NCBI RefSeq assembly: GCF_000312385.1
Contig: NZ_HE997627.1
Span: 655,292-719,291 of the forward strand
DNA length: 64,000 nucleotides
Origin: Tsukamurella sp. 1534
Lineage (GTDB): Bacteria; Actinomycetota; Actinomycetes; Mycobacteriales; Mycobacteriaceae
Reading direction: 5' to 3'
Position numbers and translations under genes: made by a program. Position 1 is the stretch's first letter. Each line of letters opens with the position of its first letter. The notes under the pieces are model-generated. The model was not told where the DNA came from. It searched no databases and was given only the letters and a program-made list of their open reading frames with translations. Below are positions 8,879-18,784 of the stretch, in pieces.

Positions 8879-9919
8879 GTGACAGTCGAGGACATGTCCG
8901 TTCGACCTCCACAGCACCGTCCCGTTCTCACCGGGCGTGGCGCCCGCCGCCTCGAAGACCGCATCCGCAGGATCGAGCGCCGCGTGGCCACCGCGCACGG
9001 ACTCGTACTGACCGAGCGCTTGGTGACGGTGCGCACCACTGAGGCACGCGCCCGCGTCCTCACCACCCCGCCACCGGGAACCCCGGCGATTCCGATCGTC
9101 TGGATCAACGGCATCGGCACCCCCGCCACGGGTCTCGCCACGCTGGCGGGCCGCTTCCCCGGTGCCCAGCACGTCCTCGTGGACCTGCCCGGCCATTCAC
9201 TCGCGCCGCCGTTCCTGTGGACGGGGTCACCGCTCCGCGCGCTTGCGGTCCAGATCGTCACGGCGGTTCTCGACGACCTCGGTATCGCGAGGGCCCACAT
9301 CGTCGGGTCTTCGCTCGGCGGGCAGTTCGCGCTGTGGGCAGCGGCCGACGCACCCGGCCGCATCGCCGGCGCCGTCGTCCTCGGCGCACCCGGTACCGCT
9401 GTCGGCGGCATCACGCCGACGGCGTCGATGCGCGCAACGGCCTCCGGCGGACGCGGGCGGTTGGCCGAGGTGCTGATGCGGTGCCCTTCTCCGCGGCCCG
9501 TCGCCCGTGCCGCACTCGCCGAGGCGATCGGCGACGCGACCGCCCGCGCCCTCGCCGCAGACATCGTCGACCTGCACCGTCTGCCACTGAGGCTCCCGGG
9601 CCGAGCCGCGTCGTACCGAGCACTCCTGCGGCGCCTGATCCATCATGGCGTGGTCCTGCCCGAGAACGTCCTCGGCCACGCGGACCTGACCGTCATCGAC
9701 CGGCCGATCCTGTTCGCCTGGGGCAGGCGCGATACCTTCCTCGCCCCCTCCCGTCGCATCCGCGATGTGGTGGGCGCGATGCCACGAGCACGGCTGGTCG
9801 TCGTCGAGGGTGGCCACAATCCCTGGTTCGACGACCTCGACCACTGCACCGACCTGCTCGGCTCGTTCCTCGCGGAGTCCGACACCCCGATCACCGCAAG
9901 GAATCAACCCCATGCGTGA
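8879..9919 (+). CDS. alpha/beta-fold hydrolase
   Basis: A 346-residue alpha/beta hydrolase. The nucleophile elbow GSSLGG places the serine at residue 145. An oxyanion-side motif INGIGTPATG and a VDLPGHS strand precede it, and the catalytic histidine is in EGGHNPWFDD near the C-terminus. About 60 N-terminal residues before the core are Arg-rich and poorly conserved. The GTG at 8879 is the longest start, but an ATG at 8894 is equally possible. No signal peptide is seen. The substrate is unknown, and esterases, lactonases and haloalkane-type enzymes share this layout. It overlaps the next small frame by eight bases. Confidence 0.75.
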   Translation: MTVEDMSVRPPQHRPVLTGRGARRLEDRIRRIERRVATAHGLVLTERLVTVRTTEARARVLTTPPPGTPAIPIVWINGIGTPATGLATLAGRFPGAQHVLVDLPGHSLAPPFLWTGSPLRALAVQIVTAVLDDLGIARAHIVGSSLGGQFALWAAADAPGRIAGAVVLGAPGTAVGGITPTASMRATASGGRGRLAEVLMRCPSPRPVARAALAEAIGDATARALAADIVDLHRLPLRLPGRAASYRALLRRLIHHGVVLPENVLGHADLTVIDRPILFAWGRRDTFLAPSRRIRDVVGAMPRARLVVVEGGHNPWFDDLDHCTDLLGSFLAESDTPITARNQPHA

Positions 9920-10220
9920 GTACGACCCCGTCGCCATCGCGGAAGACCTCGCCCCCCCCTTCGATTTCCGCACACCGGCGCGGTTCGACGACGGCACGAT
10001 CCACCTGTATCACGGAGATCGGCTCAAGGCGTCCGACTGGGAGCTCCATCCCGACACCGACGGACTACTGATGGTGCTCAGCGGCAGGGACCCGTGGAAG
10101 GAATCCGCCCCACCGGGCGGTGCGGTGGCCGAGACCGGGGCGGCCGCACGTTCCGACGGGGTCAGGCGTCCATCAGCCCGGCGGCGACGGTGGCGCCGAG
10201 GTTCCAGCACTCCTCGATGA
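9912..10220 (+). pseudogene. truncated small protein, possibly a broken cupin-like gene
   Basis: The frame starts ATG at 9912, overlapping the hydrolase stop by eight bases as in a coupled operon. About 58 residues look like real coding (FDFRTPARFDDGTIHLYHGD, then WELHPDTDGLLMVLSG), in the style of the start of a cupin-type barrel. From about 10090 the sequence becomes Ala/Arg-rich without secondary-structure logic, and the last 59 bases are antisense to the flavodoxin-like gene. I read this as a gene whose 3' part was lost, but a genuine 102-residue protein is not excluded. Confidence 0.4.
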
Positions 10221-10613
10221 GGTCCTTGGTGGGCTTGCCCGACACCACGACGTGGGGCGTCGCCTTCACCCAGCCGAGGCCGGCGGTGATGGAGTCCACG
10301 GCCCGTTCGGCACCCTCGGTCCCCTCGTTGCCGTGCAGGTACAGGCCGAACGGACGGCCCGACGTGGAGTCGAGGCAGGGGTAGTAGAAGGTGTCGAACG
10401 CGTGCTTGAGCGCGCCCGAGACGTAGCCGAGGTTCGCGGGCGAACCCAGCACGTAGCCGTCGGCGCCGAGGACGTCGGACGCGGTCACCGAGAGCGCCGC
10501 CCGCCGCACCACGTCGACACCCTCGATCTCGGGATCGGTGGCCCCGGCGATCACCGCCTCGAACATCTCCTGGCAGTACGGAGACGGGGTGTGGTGGATC
10601 ACCAGGAGGGTGC

Positions 10614-10617
<4 letters not shown>
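10162..10617 (-). CDS. flavodoxin-like NAD(P)H-dependent FMN reductase family protein
   Basis: 151 residues with a flavodoxin fold. LLVIHHTPSPYCQEM forms the first strand and phosphate loop, YVLGSPANLGYVSGALKHAF is the typical FMN-side segment, and GRPFGLYLHGNEGTEGA is the later glycine-rich loop. It should bind FMN and pass electrons, with the partner unknown. Its ATG overlaps the stop of the upstream membrane-protein gene (ATGA), making a dapB, membrane protein, flavodoxin operon with the same gene types as the mycobacterial dapB neighbourhood. Confidence 0.8.
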
Positions 10618-12243
<1,626 letters not shown>

Positions 12244-12333
12244 CGCCCGTCCGAGATCCGGGTTTTCGTGGCGTCCGTGGCGCGATTCGGTCGCGGACGG
12301 CCGCAGAACCCGGAACCGGGAACCGGGCCGTCC

Positions 12334-12339
12334 TAGTGT
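12334..12339 (+). promoter_or_regulatory. -10 element TAGTGT, leaderless CorA-type gene
   Basis: TAGTGT is followed by seven bases and the ATG at 12347. No ribosome site lies between. Confidence 0.5.
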
Positions 12340-12346
12340 TGCGCGC

Positions 12347-13318
12347 ATGGACGTGACGATCCGCACCTGGCGCGACGCCGCCGAGCCACCCTTCGCCCAG
12401 GTCGACCACGCGGCCACAGCCGCCGCCACCGAGGCGCTGCGGGCCGCGTCCGGGATGACCTGGGTCGACGTCCTGGATCCGACGGAGGAGGAGTTCGCCC
12501 CGCTGGCACAGGCGATGGAACTGGACCCGCTGGCCGTCGAGGACACCCTCACCGTGCGCGAGCGCCCGAAGTCCCTGCGCTACGGCGACACCCTGTTCGT
12601 CACCACCGACACGGTCGCGGAGGACGGCGCCATGAGCCGCATCTCCCTGTTCGTGTGCGGGCGCGGCGTACTCTCCGTGCGGCTGGGCACGGGCTTCGAC
12701 ACCGACGAGGTCGCGCACCAGATCACCGACAACGTGGGCCTGCTGCACTTCGGGATCAACGCGCTGGAGCTGATGATCCTCGACGCGGTCGTCGACGGTT
12801 ACACGGCCCGGATCAGCGCGATCGACGAGCAGCTCGACGATCTGGAATCGATCCTGTTCGACAACCGGGCGAGCGACCGGGTCTCGCAGACCACCTTCAC
12901 GCTCCACAAGCAGGTGGGCGCGCTGCGCCGGATCGTGCTGCCCATGCGCGACGTGGCGGGGGCGCTGCTGCGCCGGGTCTCCGCGGATCCCGAGCAGCAC
13001 GATCTGCTCCCCTACGCCGAGGACGTGTACGACCACACCATGCGCGCTGCGGATTGGACCGAGAGCCTGCGAGACGGTGTCGAATCCGTGCGCTCCACCA
13101 ACCTCGCGCTCGTGGACAACCAACTCAACACGGTGATGAAGAAGCTCACCAGCTGGGCGGCGATCATCGCGGTCCCCACCGCCATCACGGGCTACTACGG
13201 GCAGAACGTCCCGTACCCGGGTTTCGGTGCGCAGTGGGGCTTCTGGCTCAGCCTGGTCACGATGATCGTCATGGCCGGCGGCCTCTACGCCGCGTTCAAG
13301 CGACGCGGTTGGCTATAG
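12347..13318 (+). CDS. CorA-family divalent cation transporter
   Basis: 323 residues. A large cytoplasmic N-terminal domain (WVDVLDPTEEEFAPLAQAM, DTLTVRERPK) and long helices leading into the membrane (TNLALVDNQLNTVMKKLTSWA) are followed by two transmembrane helices at the C-terminus, the CorA arrangement. It should be a pentameric Mg2+/Co2+ channel in the inner membrane. The pore-mouth signature after the first helix reads YYGQNVPYPG, where the classic motif is GMN, so the methionine is replaced by glutamine. It ends in a basic tail, FKRRGWL. Only three bases separate it from the convergent TPR gene. Confidence 0.85.
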   Translation: MDVTIRTWRDAAEPPFAQVDHAATAAATEALRAASGMTWVDVLDPTEEEFAPLAQAMELDPLAVEDTLTVRERPKSLRYGDTLFVTTDTVAEDGAMSRISLFVCGRGVLSVRLGTGFDTDEVAHQITDNVGLLHFGINALELMILDAVVDGYTARISAIDEQLDDLESILFDNRASDRVSQTTFTLHKQVGALRRIVLPMRDVAGALLRRVSADPEQHDLLPYAEDVYDHTMRAADWTESLRDGVESVRSTNLALVDNQLNTVMKKLTSWAAIIAVPTAITGYYGQNVPYPGFGAQWGFWLSLVTMIVMAGGLYAAFKRRGWL

Positions 13319-13321
13319 CTT

Positions 13322-14473
13322 TCACCGGCGATCGGGGTGCCGGCGCCGGAGCGCGAACCGCGTCGACATCTCGACCAGGCGATGCACGAACACCAGCGGC
13401 AGCAGCACCGCCCCGATCCCCGGCGCCACGAGCGACAGCGGGATCACCGCCACCATCACCACGGCCAGCAGAAGCAGTGACCCGGCGAGCGTGCGGGCCG
13501 GACCGCTGCGGCGCACGACGTCGGCGAGCATCCGGTGCCGCCCCGCGGGGATCCGGCGGTACGTGTACGCGGCCCACGCACCCCAGACGCCCACGACGAG
13601 CACCACGCCCACGACGGCCGCGATCACCGCCGGCGGCACGGCCCCACCGGAGGGACGCGACGCGATCACCGACGCGACGATCGCGACGAACAGCGGCAGA
13701 ACCACGAACCACCCCGTGCGGTCGAAGGTGTTGAACGCGGTGACCTCGAGGTTGTACCTGGCGACGGGGTCGTGCGGGTCCTGGGCGGCGGACCGCGCGT
13801 AGGTCTCCACCTGCTCGCCCCAGTTGCCCCGCCGGAACCGCTTCATCACCGTGCCGCGGTTGTTCAGCGCCGCGGAGTTGTTCGGGTCCAGGTGCAGCGC
13901 CTGCTCGTTCGCGCGCCGGGCCGTCTCCTGGTCTCCGATCGCCCGCGCCGCCAGGCCCAGCACCACGTGGTTCTCGGGCTCCCCCGGTTCGAGGGCCACG
14001 GCACGGTGGGCGGCGGCGTAGGCCTCGTGCGCGAGAGCGCGGTTCTTGGTCGCCAAGTAGACGGACGCGAGGATGTGATGGCTCCCCCACACGTCGGGGT
14101 GCAGGCGAACGAGCGTCCGGGCGGTGTGCAGCGCCTCGGGCAGGCGGCCCTGCCGACGGAGCGCGTAGGCCAGGCGCGCGGCGGCGCGGTAGTCCATCGG
14201 CTCGACGGCGAGCGCCCGTTGCAACGAGGCCACGGCCTCGGCGTCGCGGCCGAGCCCCTCCTGCGCGTCCCCGAGGGCGACGAGGGCGCCCACGTCGTCG
14301 GGGTGGGCCGCGAGGTACGCGCCCGCGAGCGCCGCGGCCGACTCGTACTGTTTCGCCTCCAGGAGCAGGTCTATCTTCTGCAGGGTGTGCGCGGACTCGG
14401 CGCCGCTCGCCGCGTCGTCATCCGCCGCCGCGCCGTCCGTGAGCGATCCGCCGCCCGCGCCGTGCTCGGTCAC
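13322..14473 (-). CDS. TPR-repeat membrane protein coupled to an AAA ATPase
   Basis: 383 residues from a GTG that overlaps the AAA ATPase stop (GTGA). The first 230 residues are tandem TPR units (SAAALAGAYLAAHPDD, AVASLQRALAVEPMD, EALHTARTLVRLHPD, AYAAAHRAVALEPGE, ANEQALHLDPN). Four hydrophobic helices follow, in two pairs (LPLFVAIVASVIAS and AVVGVVLVVGVWGAW, then LLLLAVVMVAVIPLSL and IGAVLLPLVFVHRL), and the protein ends in a basic tail. The TPR part should face the cytoplasm and offer a docking surface. Coupling suggests it anchors the AAA protein at the membrane, but no function is known. Confidence 0.75.
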   Translation of the reverse strand: MTEHGAGGGSLTDGAAADDDAASGAESAHTLQKIDLLLEAKQYESAAALAGAYLAAHPDDVGALVALGDAQEGLGRDAEAVASLQRALAVEPMDYRAAARLAYALRRQGRLPEALHTARTLVRLHPDVWGSHHILASVYLATKNRALAHEAYAAAHRAVALEPGEPENHVVLGLAARAIGDQETARRANEQALHLDPNNSAALNNRGTVMKRFRRGNWGEQVETYARSAAQDPHDPVARYNLEVTAFNTFDRTGWFVVLPLFVAIVASVIASRPSGGAVPPAVIAAVVGVVLVVGVWGAWAAYTYRRIPAGRHRMLADVVRRSGPARTLAGSLLLLAVVMVAVIPLSLVAPGIGAVLLPLVFVHRLVEMSTRFALRRRHPDRR

Positions 14474-15780
14474 CGCCGTCCCCGGGTGCGCAGGTAGCGC
14501 ACGAGATCGTCGTAGGCGCCGGACTCGTTGGCGAAGGTGGCCACGTTCTCGGCCGCCGCGAACCACTCCGCGCACGACGGGCGGATCTGGCCCGCGGCGG
14601 TCAGCAGGTCGGTGGTGGTGATCATCCGCGGGGTGCCGCTGCGCACCGAGTCCATGAGGGCGATCTCGGACGCGCTCTCGCACACGTGCGCCAGGTCCGC
14701 GCCGGAATACCCGTCGGTCCGGGCGACCAACGCGTTCAGGTCGATCCGCTCGATCGGGCGCTCCCGCAGGTGGTACTGGAGGATCGCGCCACGGGCGGGC
14801 GCGTCCGGCGGGGTCACGAGCACCATGCGGTCGAGCCGTCCCGGGCGGCGCAGCGCGAGATCCACGTCCCAGGGCGCGTTGGTGGCGGCCAGCACGAAGA
14901 CGCCCTCGTTCGCCGTCGCGGACTCCACGCCGTCCAGCTCCATCAGCAGCTGGTTGACCACGGTGCGCATGGTCGTCGACTGGTGGCGGGAGCGCTTGCC
15001 GCCGATGGCGTCCAACTCGTCGAACATGACGACGCACGGGGCCTCGCGGCGGGCGGCGGCGAAGATCTCGTGCAGGTTCTTCTCGGAGTTCCCGAGGAAC
15101 TGGTCGAGCACGTCGCTCACGGTCACGGAGAGGAACCCGGCGCCCAGCTCGCCCGCCACGGCGCGGGCGAGGAAGGTCTTGCCGCACCCGGGCGGACCGT
15201 ACAGGAGCAGGCCGCCGCGCAGCGACTTCCCGTACAGGCGGCGCAGTTCCGGGTTCCGCATGGGCGCGAGGAACGCGGCCTCCAGCCGGTCCTTGACCTC
15301 CTGCATGCCTCCGACGTCGGCCAGCCGCAGCCCGTCGGTGCGCTCCACCTCCCACATCCCCTGAGCGCCCGCGGGGGTCGACGGGACGGGGATGACGTCG
15401 TCGGGGGTACCGACGTCCGAGAACCGGGGCGGCACCACGTCGCTCACCTGTTCCTCGGCAGCGGCCCAGTCGAAGTCGTGTGCGCCGGTGCGCTTCTCGG
15501 GCACCCCCGGGCTCGACGTCCCCGGGGCTCGATGCCCGGCGGGGGCCTGCGGGGGCTCGGGGGCCGGGACGCCTGTGCCGCCCATCGCCCGCGCCATGAG
15601 TGCCCGCGCCGCCGGATCTCCGGGCGCGCGGCTCAGCGCGGCGGCCGCGTGCTCGATCGCCTCGTCGGCCCGCCCGGCGTCCAACAGCAGTTCCGCGAAG
15701 TGGACGCGGAGCGCCACATCGTCCGGTGCGGCTGCGACGGCCGCGCGGAGGCTGGCGATCAGGGGCGATTCCTCGGTCAC
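14470..15780 (-). CDS. TPR-fused AAA+ ATPase (FtsH/Cdc48-like)
   Basis: 436 residues. A TPR-like helical pair covers about residues 5-65 (LRAAVAAAPDDVALRVHFAE, AIEHAAAALSRAPGD), then a Pro-rich linker to about 145, then one classic AAA module. Walker A GPPGCGKT is at 195-202 and Walker B CVVMFDE at 249-255, with downstream ATNAPWDVDLALRRPGRLDR holding the arginine finger. No protease, second ATPase ring or membrane helix is present, so it probably remodels proteins for its coupled membrane partner. The start has TAGACT six bases upstream. Confidence 0.82.
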   Translation of the reverse strand: MTEESPLIASLRAAVAAAPDDVALRVHFAELLLDAGRADEAIEHAAAALSRAPGDPAARALMARAMGGTGVPAPEPPQAPAGHRAPGTSSPGVPEKRTGAHDFDWAAAEEQVSDVVPPRFSDVGTPDDVIPVPSTPAGAQGMWEVERTDGLRLADVGGMQEVKDRLEAAFLAPMRNPELRRLYGKSLRGGLLLYGPPGCGKTFLARAVAGELGAGFLSVTVSDVLDQFLGNSEKNLHEIFAAARREAPCVVMFDELDAIGGKRSRHQSTTMRTVVNQLLMELDGVESATANEGVFVLAATNAPWDVDLALRRPGRLDRMVLVTPPDAPARGAILQYHLRERPIERIDLNALVARTDGYSGADLAHVCESASEIALMDSVRSGTPRMITTTDLLTAAGQIRPSCAEWFAAAENVATFANESGAYDDLVRYLRTRGRR

Positions 15781-15786
15781 CTCCGC

Positions 15787-15792
15787 AGTCTA
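15787..15792 (-). promoter_or_regulatory. -10 element TAGACT, leaderless AAA ATPase start
   Basis: TAGACT on the minus strand ends six bases before the GTG at 15780. It is the same hexamer as for thyA and ftsK. Confidence 0.5.
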
Positions 15793-15830
15793 TCCGCCAC
15801 CATCGTTGATCACCCGTTCATCACCGTGGA

Positions 15831-17957
15831 TCAACGGTGGCCGAGGCCCGGCCACCAGTTCGCGGTCCCCGCCACCTTCATGAACGCCGGAACCAGCACC
15901 AGGCGCACCAGCGTGGCGTCGAGCAGCACCGCCAGCGCGAGCCCCACGCCGAGCATCCGCATGAACGAGACCTCGGAGAAGCCGATCGCCGCGAACACCA
16001 CCGCCATGAGCAGCGCGGCGGCGGTGACCACCCGGGCCGTGCCCGCGATGCCGCGGGCCACGGCCTCGTCGTTCGCGGCCCGGTCCCGGCCGGGTAGGCC
16101 CCGCCACTCCTCCCGGATCCGGGACAGCAGGAACACCTCGTAGTCCATCGACAGCCCGAACGCGATGCAGAACATGAGCACCGGCATGTCCGCGATGAGG
16201 TGTCCGGTCACGGTGGTCCCCAGGCCGCCCAAGTGGCCCTCCTGGAAGATCCACACCATCGCGCCGAAGGTCGCCGACAGCGAGAGCACGTTGAGCACCA
16301 GCGCCTTGACCGGCAGCAGCAGGCTCCCGGTGAGGAGGAAGAGCAACACGAACGTGGTGAGCGCGATGGCCGCGAGCACCCGCGGTACGGCTCCCAGGAT
16401 CGAGTCGACGGCGTCCCGATCCGCTTGCGCGGCACCGGCGAACACGGCCGGCCAGGGCTGCGGGACGGCGTGCAGCGCGTCCAGCTGCGAGCGTGCGGCC
16501 CCGGACATCGGATCGTGCTCGGTGGTCACCGTCAGGAGCGCCGTGGCGCCGCGCCGGGCCGACGGGTCGCCGCCGGCCACACGCTCGCCGCGCAGCCACG
16601 TCCCGTCGGGACCGCTGACCGGTCCGGTGCCGGGAACCCCGGACAGTCCCTTCGCGTACTCCTCGATGCCCGACGGTGCGCCGTCCGGGACCAGGATCAG
16701 CACGTCTCCGGCCGGGTTCGGGCGGAACTGCGTGCGCACCTGGTCGCCGACGACGTGTGACGAGGAGCCCGTGGGGAGCACCCGGTCGTCGGGATAGCCC
16801 AGCTTCGCGCCGAGGAACGGCGCCCCGAGGGCCAGCAGCAGCACGCAGGTGGCCACGGCCAGGGGCAGGGCGCGCCGCTGCACCGCCCGGACCATGGCGT
16901 ACCAGCGGGATTCGTCGGTGGGCCGCGGCCCACGGCCCACCCGCAGCCGGTCGATCCGGTCCCCGAGCAGCACGAGGATCGCCGGGGTCACGACGAGGGT
17001 CGCGAACGCCGTGAAGGCGACCACGGCGATGCCCGCATAGGCGAAGGACCGCAGGAAGTACATGGGGAACAGGACCATTGCCGCCAGGCTCAGGCCGACC
17101 GTGACCGCGGAGAACACCACGGTGCGGCCCGCGGTGTTCATCGCGACGACCAGCGCGTCCGTGCGGCCCCGTCGCGCCGCCTCCTCCCGGTACCTGCTGA
17201 CCACGAGCAGCGTGTAGTCGATCGCGAGCGCCAGGCTCATCGCCGTGATCAGGTTGAGCGCGAACACCGAGACGTCGGTGGCCTCCGCCACCAGGCGCAG
17301 CAGGCCGGAGGTGGCGATGATCGCGGCGCCGCCGATCACCACGGGGACCGCCGCGGCCACGAGCCCGCCGAACGCCCACACCAGCACGAGGAAGGTGAGT
17401 GGAAGCGCGATGAGCTCGGCGCGCACCAGATCCCGCCCCGATTGCTCGTTGATCTGCTGGTAGGTCATCGCCTCGCCGCCGGCCCGCACCGTCACCCCGT
17501 CGGGCGGGGGCGGGAGCGCCCCGACGAGGACCTCCGCGTGGTGCGGGGCCTCCCCCGTGCCGCCCGTCAGCCGGGCGACGACGAGGCCCGTCCTGCCGTC
17601 GCCGGACGTGAGCCGCGCCGCCGCCGCGGGGTCGGACCAGGCCGAATCCACCCGCTGCACAGCGCCGTCCGCGCCGAGCGCGGCGGTGAGCGCGCCCGCG
17701 TACTCGGCGACCGCCGCGAGCCGCGCCGGATCGGCGACGCTGAGGGACAGCACCAGGGGCGATCCGCCGCGTTGGAACTCGTCTGCGAGAACCTGCTGCG
17801 CGCGGGCGGATTCGGCGTCCGGATCGGTGCTGCCGCCGCTCTTGAGCGCGCCGCCCACGCCGGCGCCGAGGACACCCAGCAGAACCAGCACCGTCGCGGA
17901 GAGCACGAGGACGGTTCCGGGGCGGGCGATCACCGCCCTCGTGAGCCCCGCGATCAC
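15831..17957 (-). CDS. MMPL/RND-family transporter
   Basis: 708 residues from a GTG overlapping the stop of the acyltransferase gene. It shows two repeats of one helix, a large periplasmic loop and five more helices, the RND/MMPL plan. The AIDYTLLVVSRYREE and GLSMDYEVFLLSRIREEW segments carry the conserved aspartate-tyrosine pairs of MMPL proton relays. MMPL proteins in Mycobacteriales export lipids, glycolipids and siderophores. As last gene of a coupled hydroxylase, acyltransferase, transporter unit, it most likely exports that pathway's product. The frame continues upstream without a start, but only as antisense-like coding of the previous gene. Confidence 0.88.
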   Translation of the reverse strand: MIAGLTRAVIARPGTVLVLSATVLVLLGVLGAGVGGALKSGGSTDPDAESARAQQVLADEFQRGGSPLVLSLSVADPARLAAVAEYAGALTAALGADGAVQRVDSAWSDPAAAARLTSGDGRTGLVVARLTGGTGEAPHHAEVLVGALPPPPDGVTVRAGGEAMTYQQINEQSGRDLVRAELIALPLTFLVLVWAFGGLVAAAVPVVIGGAAIIATSGLLRLVAEATDVSVFALNLITAMSLALAIDYTLLVVSRYREEAARRGRTDALVVAMNTAGRTVVFSAVTVGLSLAAMVLFPMYFLRSFAYAGIAVVAFTAFATLVVTPAILVLLGDRIDRLRVGRGPRPTDESRWYAMVRAVQRRALPLAVATCVLLLALGAPFLGAKLGYPDDRVLPTGSSSHVVGDQVRTQFRPNPAGDVLILVPDGAPSGIEEYAKGLSGVPGTGPVSGPDGTWLRGERVAGGDPSARRGATALLTVTTEHDPMSGAARSQLDALHAVPQPWPAVFAGAAQADRDAVDSILGAVPRVLAAIALTTFVLLFLLTGSLLLPVKALVLNVLSLSATFGAMVWIFQEGHLGGLGTTVTGHLIADMPVLMFCIAFGLSMDYEVFLLSRIREEWRGLPGRDRAANDEAVARGIAGTARVVTAAALLMAVVFAAIGFSEVSFMRMLGVGLALAVLLDATLVRLVLVPAFMKVAGTANWWPGLGHR

Positions 17958-18784
17958 AGGGCCGCGAGGAATGAGCGGACCTCGTCGAGGCATCCGGCCC
18001 GGCGCATCCGTTCGTCGTCGAAAAGCACCAGGAAATCGGCCATCTCGAAATCCGGGTCGTAGGAAGGCATGCCGCACACCACGCCGCCGTAGCGGACGGC
18101 GACGCGGATCGTGGGCGGCACCAGGTCCTCGTCGGCACCGGCCGGCCGCGGCAGTTGCGCGAGGGGGACCCCGCCCACGGTGACCGGCCGGATCGGGGTG
18201 GCGTACACGTCACCGCGCGCCAGCGCGTCGTTGTCGGCGAGGAACCCCAGCGAGGCGCGGATCAGGGCCGCCCTGGGATGCGCCCCGTCCTCCATCCGCA
18301 CCGACATGCAGCCCATCGCGTACCGGAAGCCGGATCGTTCGTAGAAGGTCAGCAGGGCGATCCGCAGCAGCACCGAGACGACGCCCCCGCGGTAGTCGGC
18401 GGCGATCGTCGCGCGCCCCCATTCCGCGACGTCGTCGGCGAACGCCGCGAACGCCGGGCTGAGGCGGAACATGCTGGTGGTGAACACCTCCCGCTCCCCG
18501 GAGGGTGCGGGAAGGATGATCCGGTAGCACCCCACGATCTCGTCCGTGGGGTCGTGCCGCACCAGCAGGTGCGCGCTGTAGTCGTCGAACCGGTCCACGT
18601 CGATGAGCCGGTCCAGGCGCTCGCTGTACACCGCGCCCGGCAGGGGCGCGCCCAGTTCGGTGGAGAAGGCGTCGTACCGCAGCGCCTGCGCCCGCTCGAT
18701 GTCACGGTGGTCGTCGGCGACGAACACCGTGAAAGGGGTCCGCTCCGTCGCCTGGAACAGCACGGTACTCGCGATCCGGGTCAT
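17954..18784 (-). CDS. GNAT-fold N-acyltransferase, OlsB/FeeM-like
   Basis: 276 residues. The N-terminal half fits the ornithine acyl-ACP N-acyltransferase / N-acyl amino acid synthase branch of the GNAT fold: AQALRYDAFSTELG, a DVDRFDDYSAHLLVRHD stretch, VGCYRIILP, and EWGRATIAADYRGG with the acyl-donor loop. Such enzymes load a fatty acyl group onto the alpha-amine of an amino acid. The ATG has a strong AAGGAGG site inside the end of the upstream gene, and ATGA overlap couples the two. The pairing with an ornithine/lysine hydroxylase points to an acylated, N-hydroxylated basic amino acid as product (inference). Confidence 0.7.
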   Translation of the reverse strand: MTRIASTVLFQATERTPFTVFVADDHRDIERAQALRYDAFSTELGAPLPGAVYSERLDRLIDVDRFDDYSAHLLVRHDPTDEIVGCYRIILPAPSGEREVFTTSMFRLSPAFAAFADDVAEWGRATIAADYRGGVVSVLLRIALLTFYERSGFRYAMGCMSVRMEDGAHPRAALIRASLGFLADNDALARGDVYATPIRPVTVGGVPLAQLPRPAGADEDLVPPTIRVAVRYGGVVCGMPSYDPDFEMADFLVLFDDERMRRAGCLDEVRSFLAAL

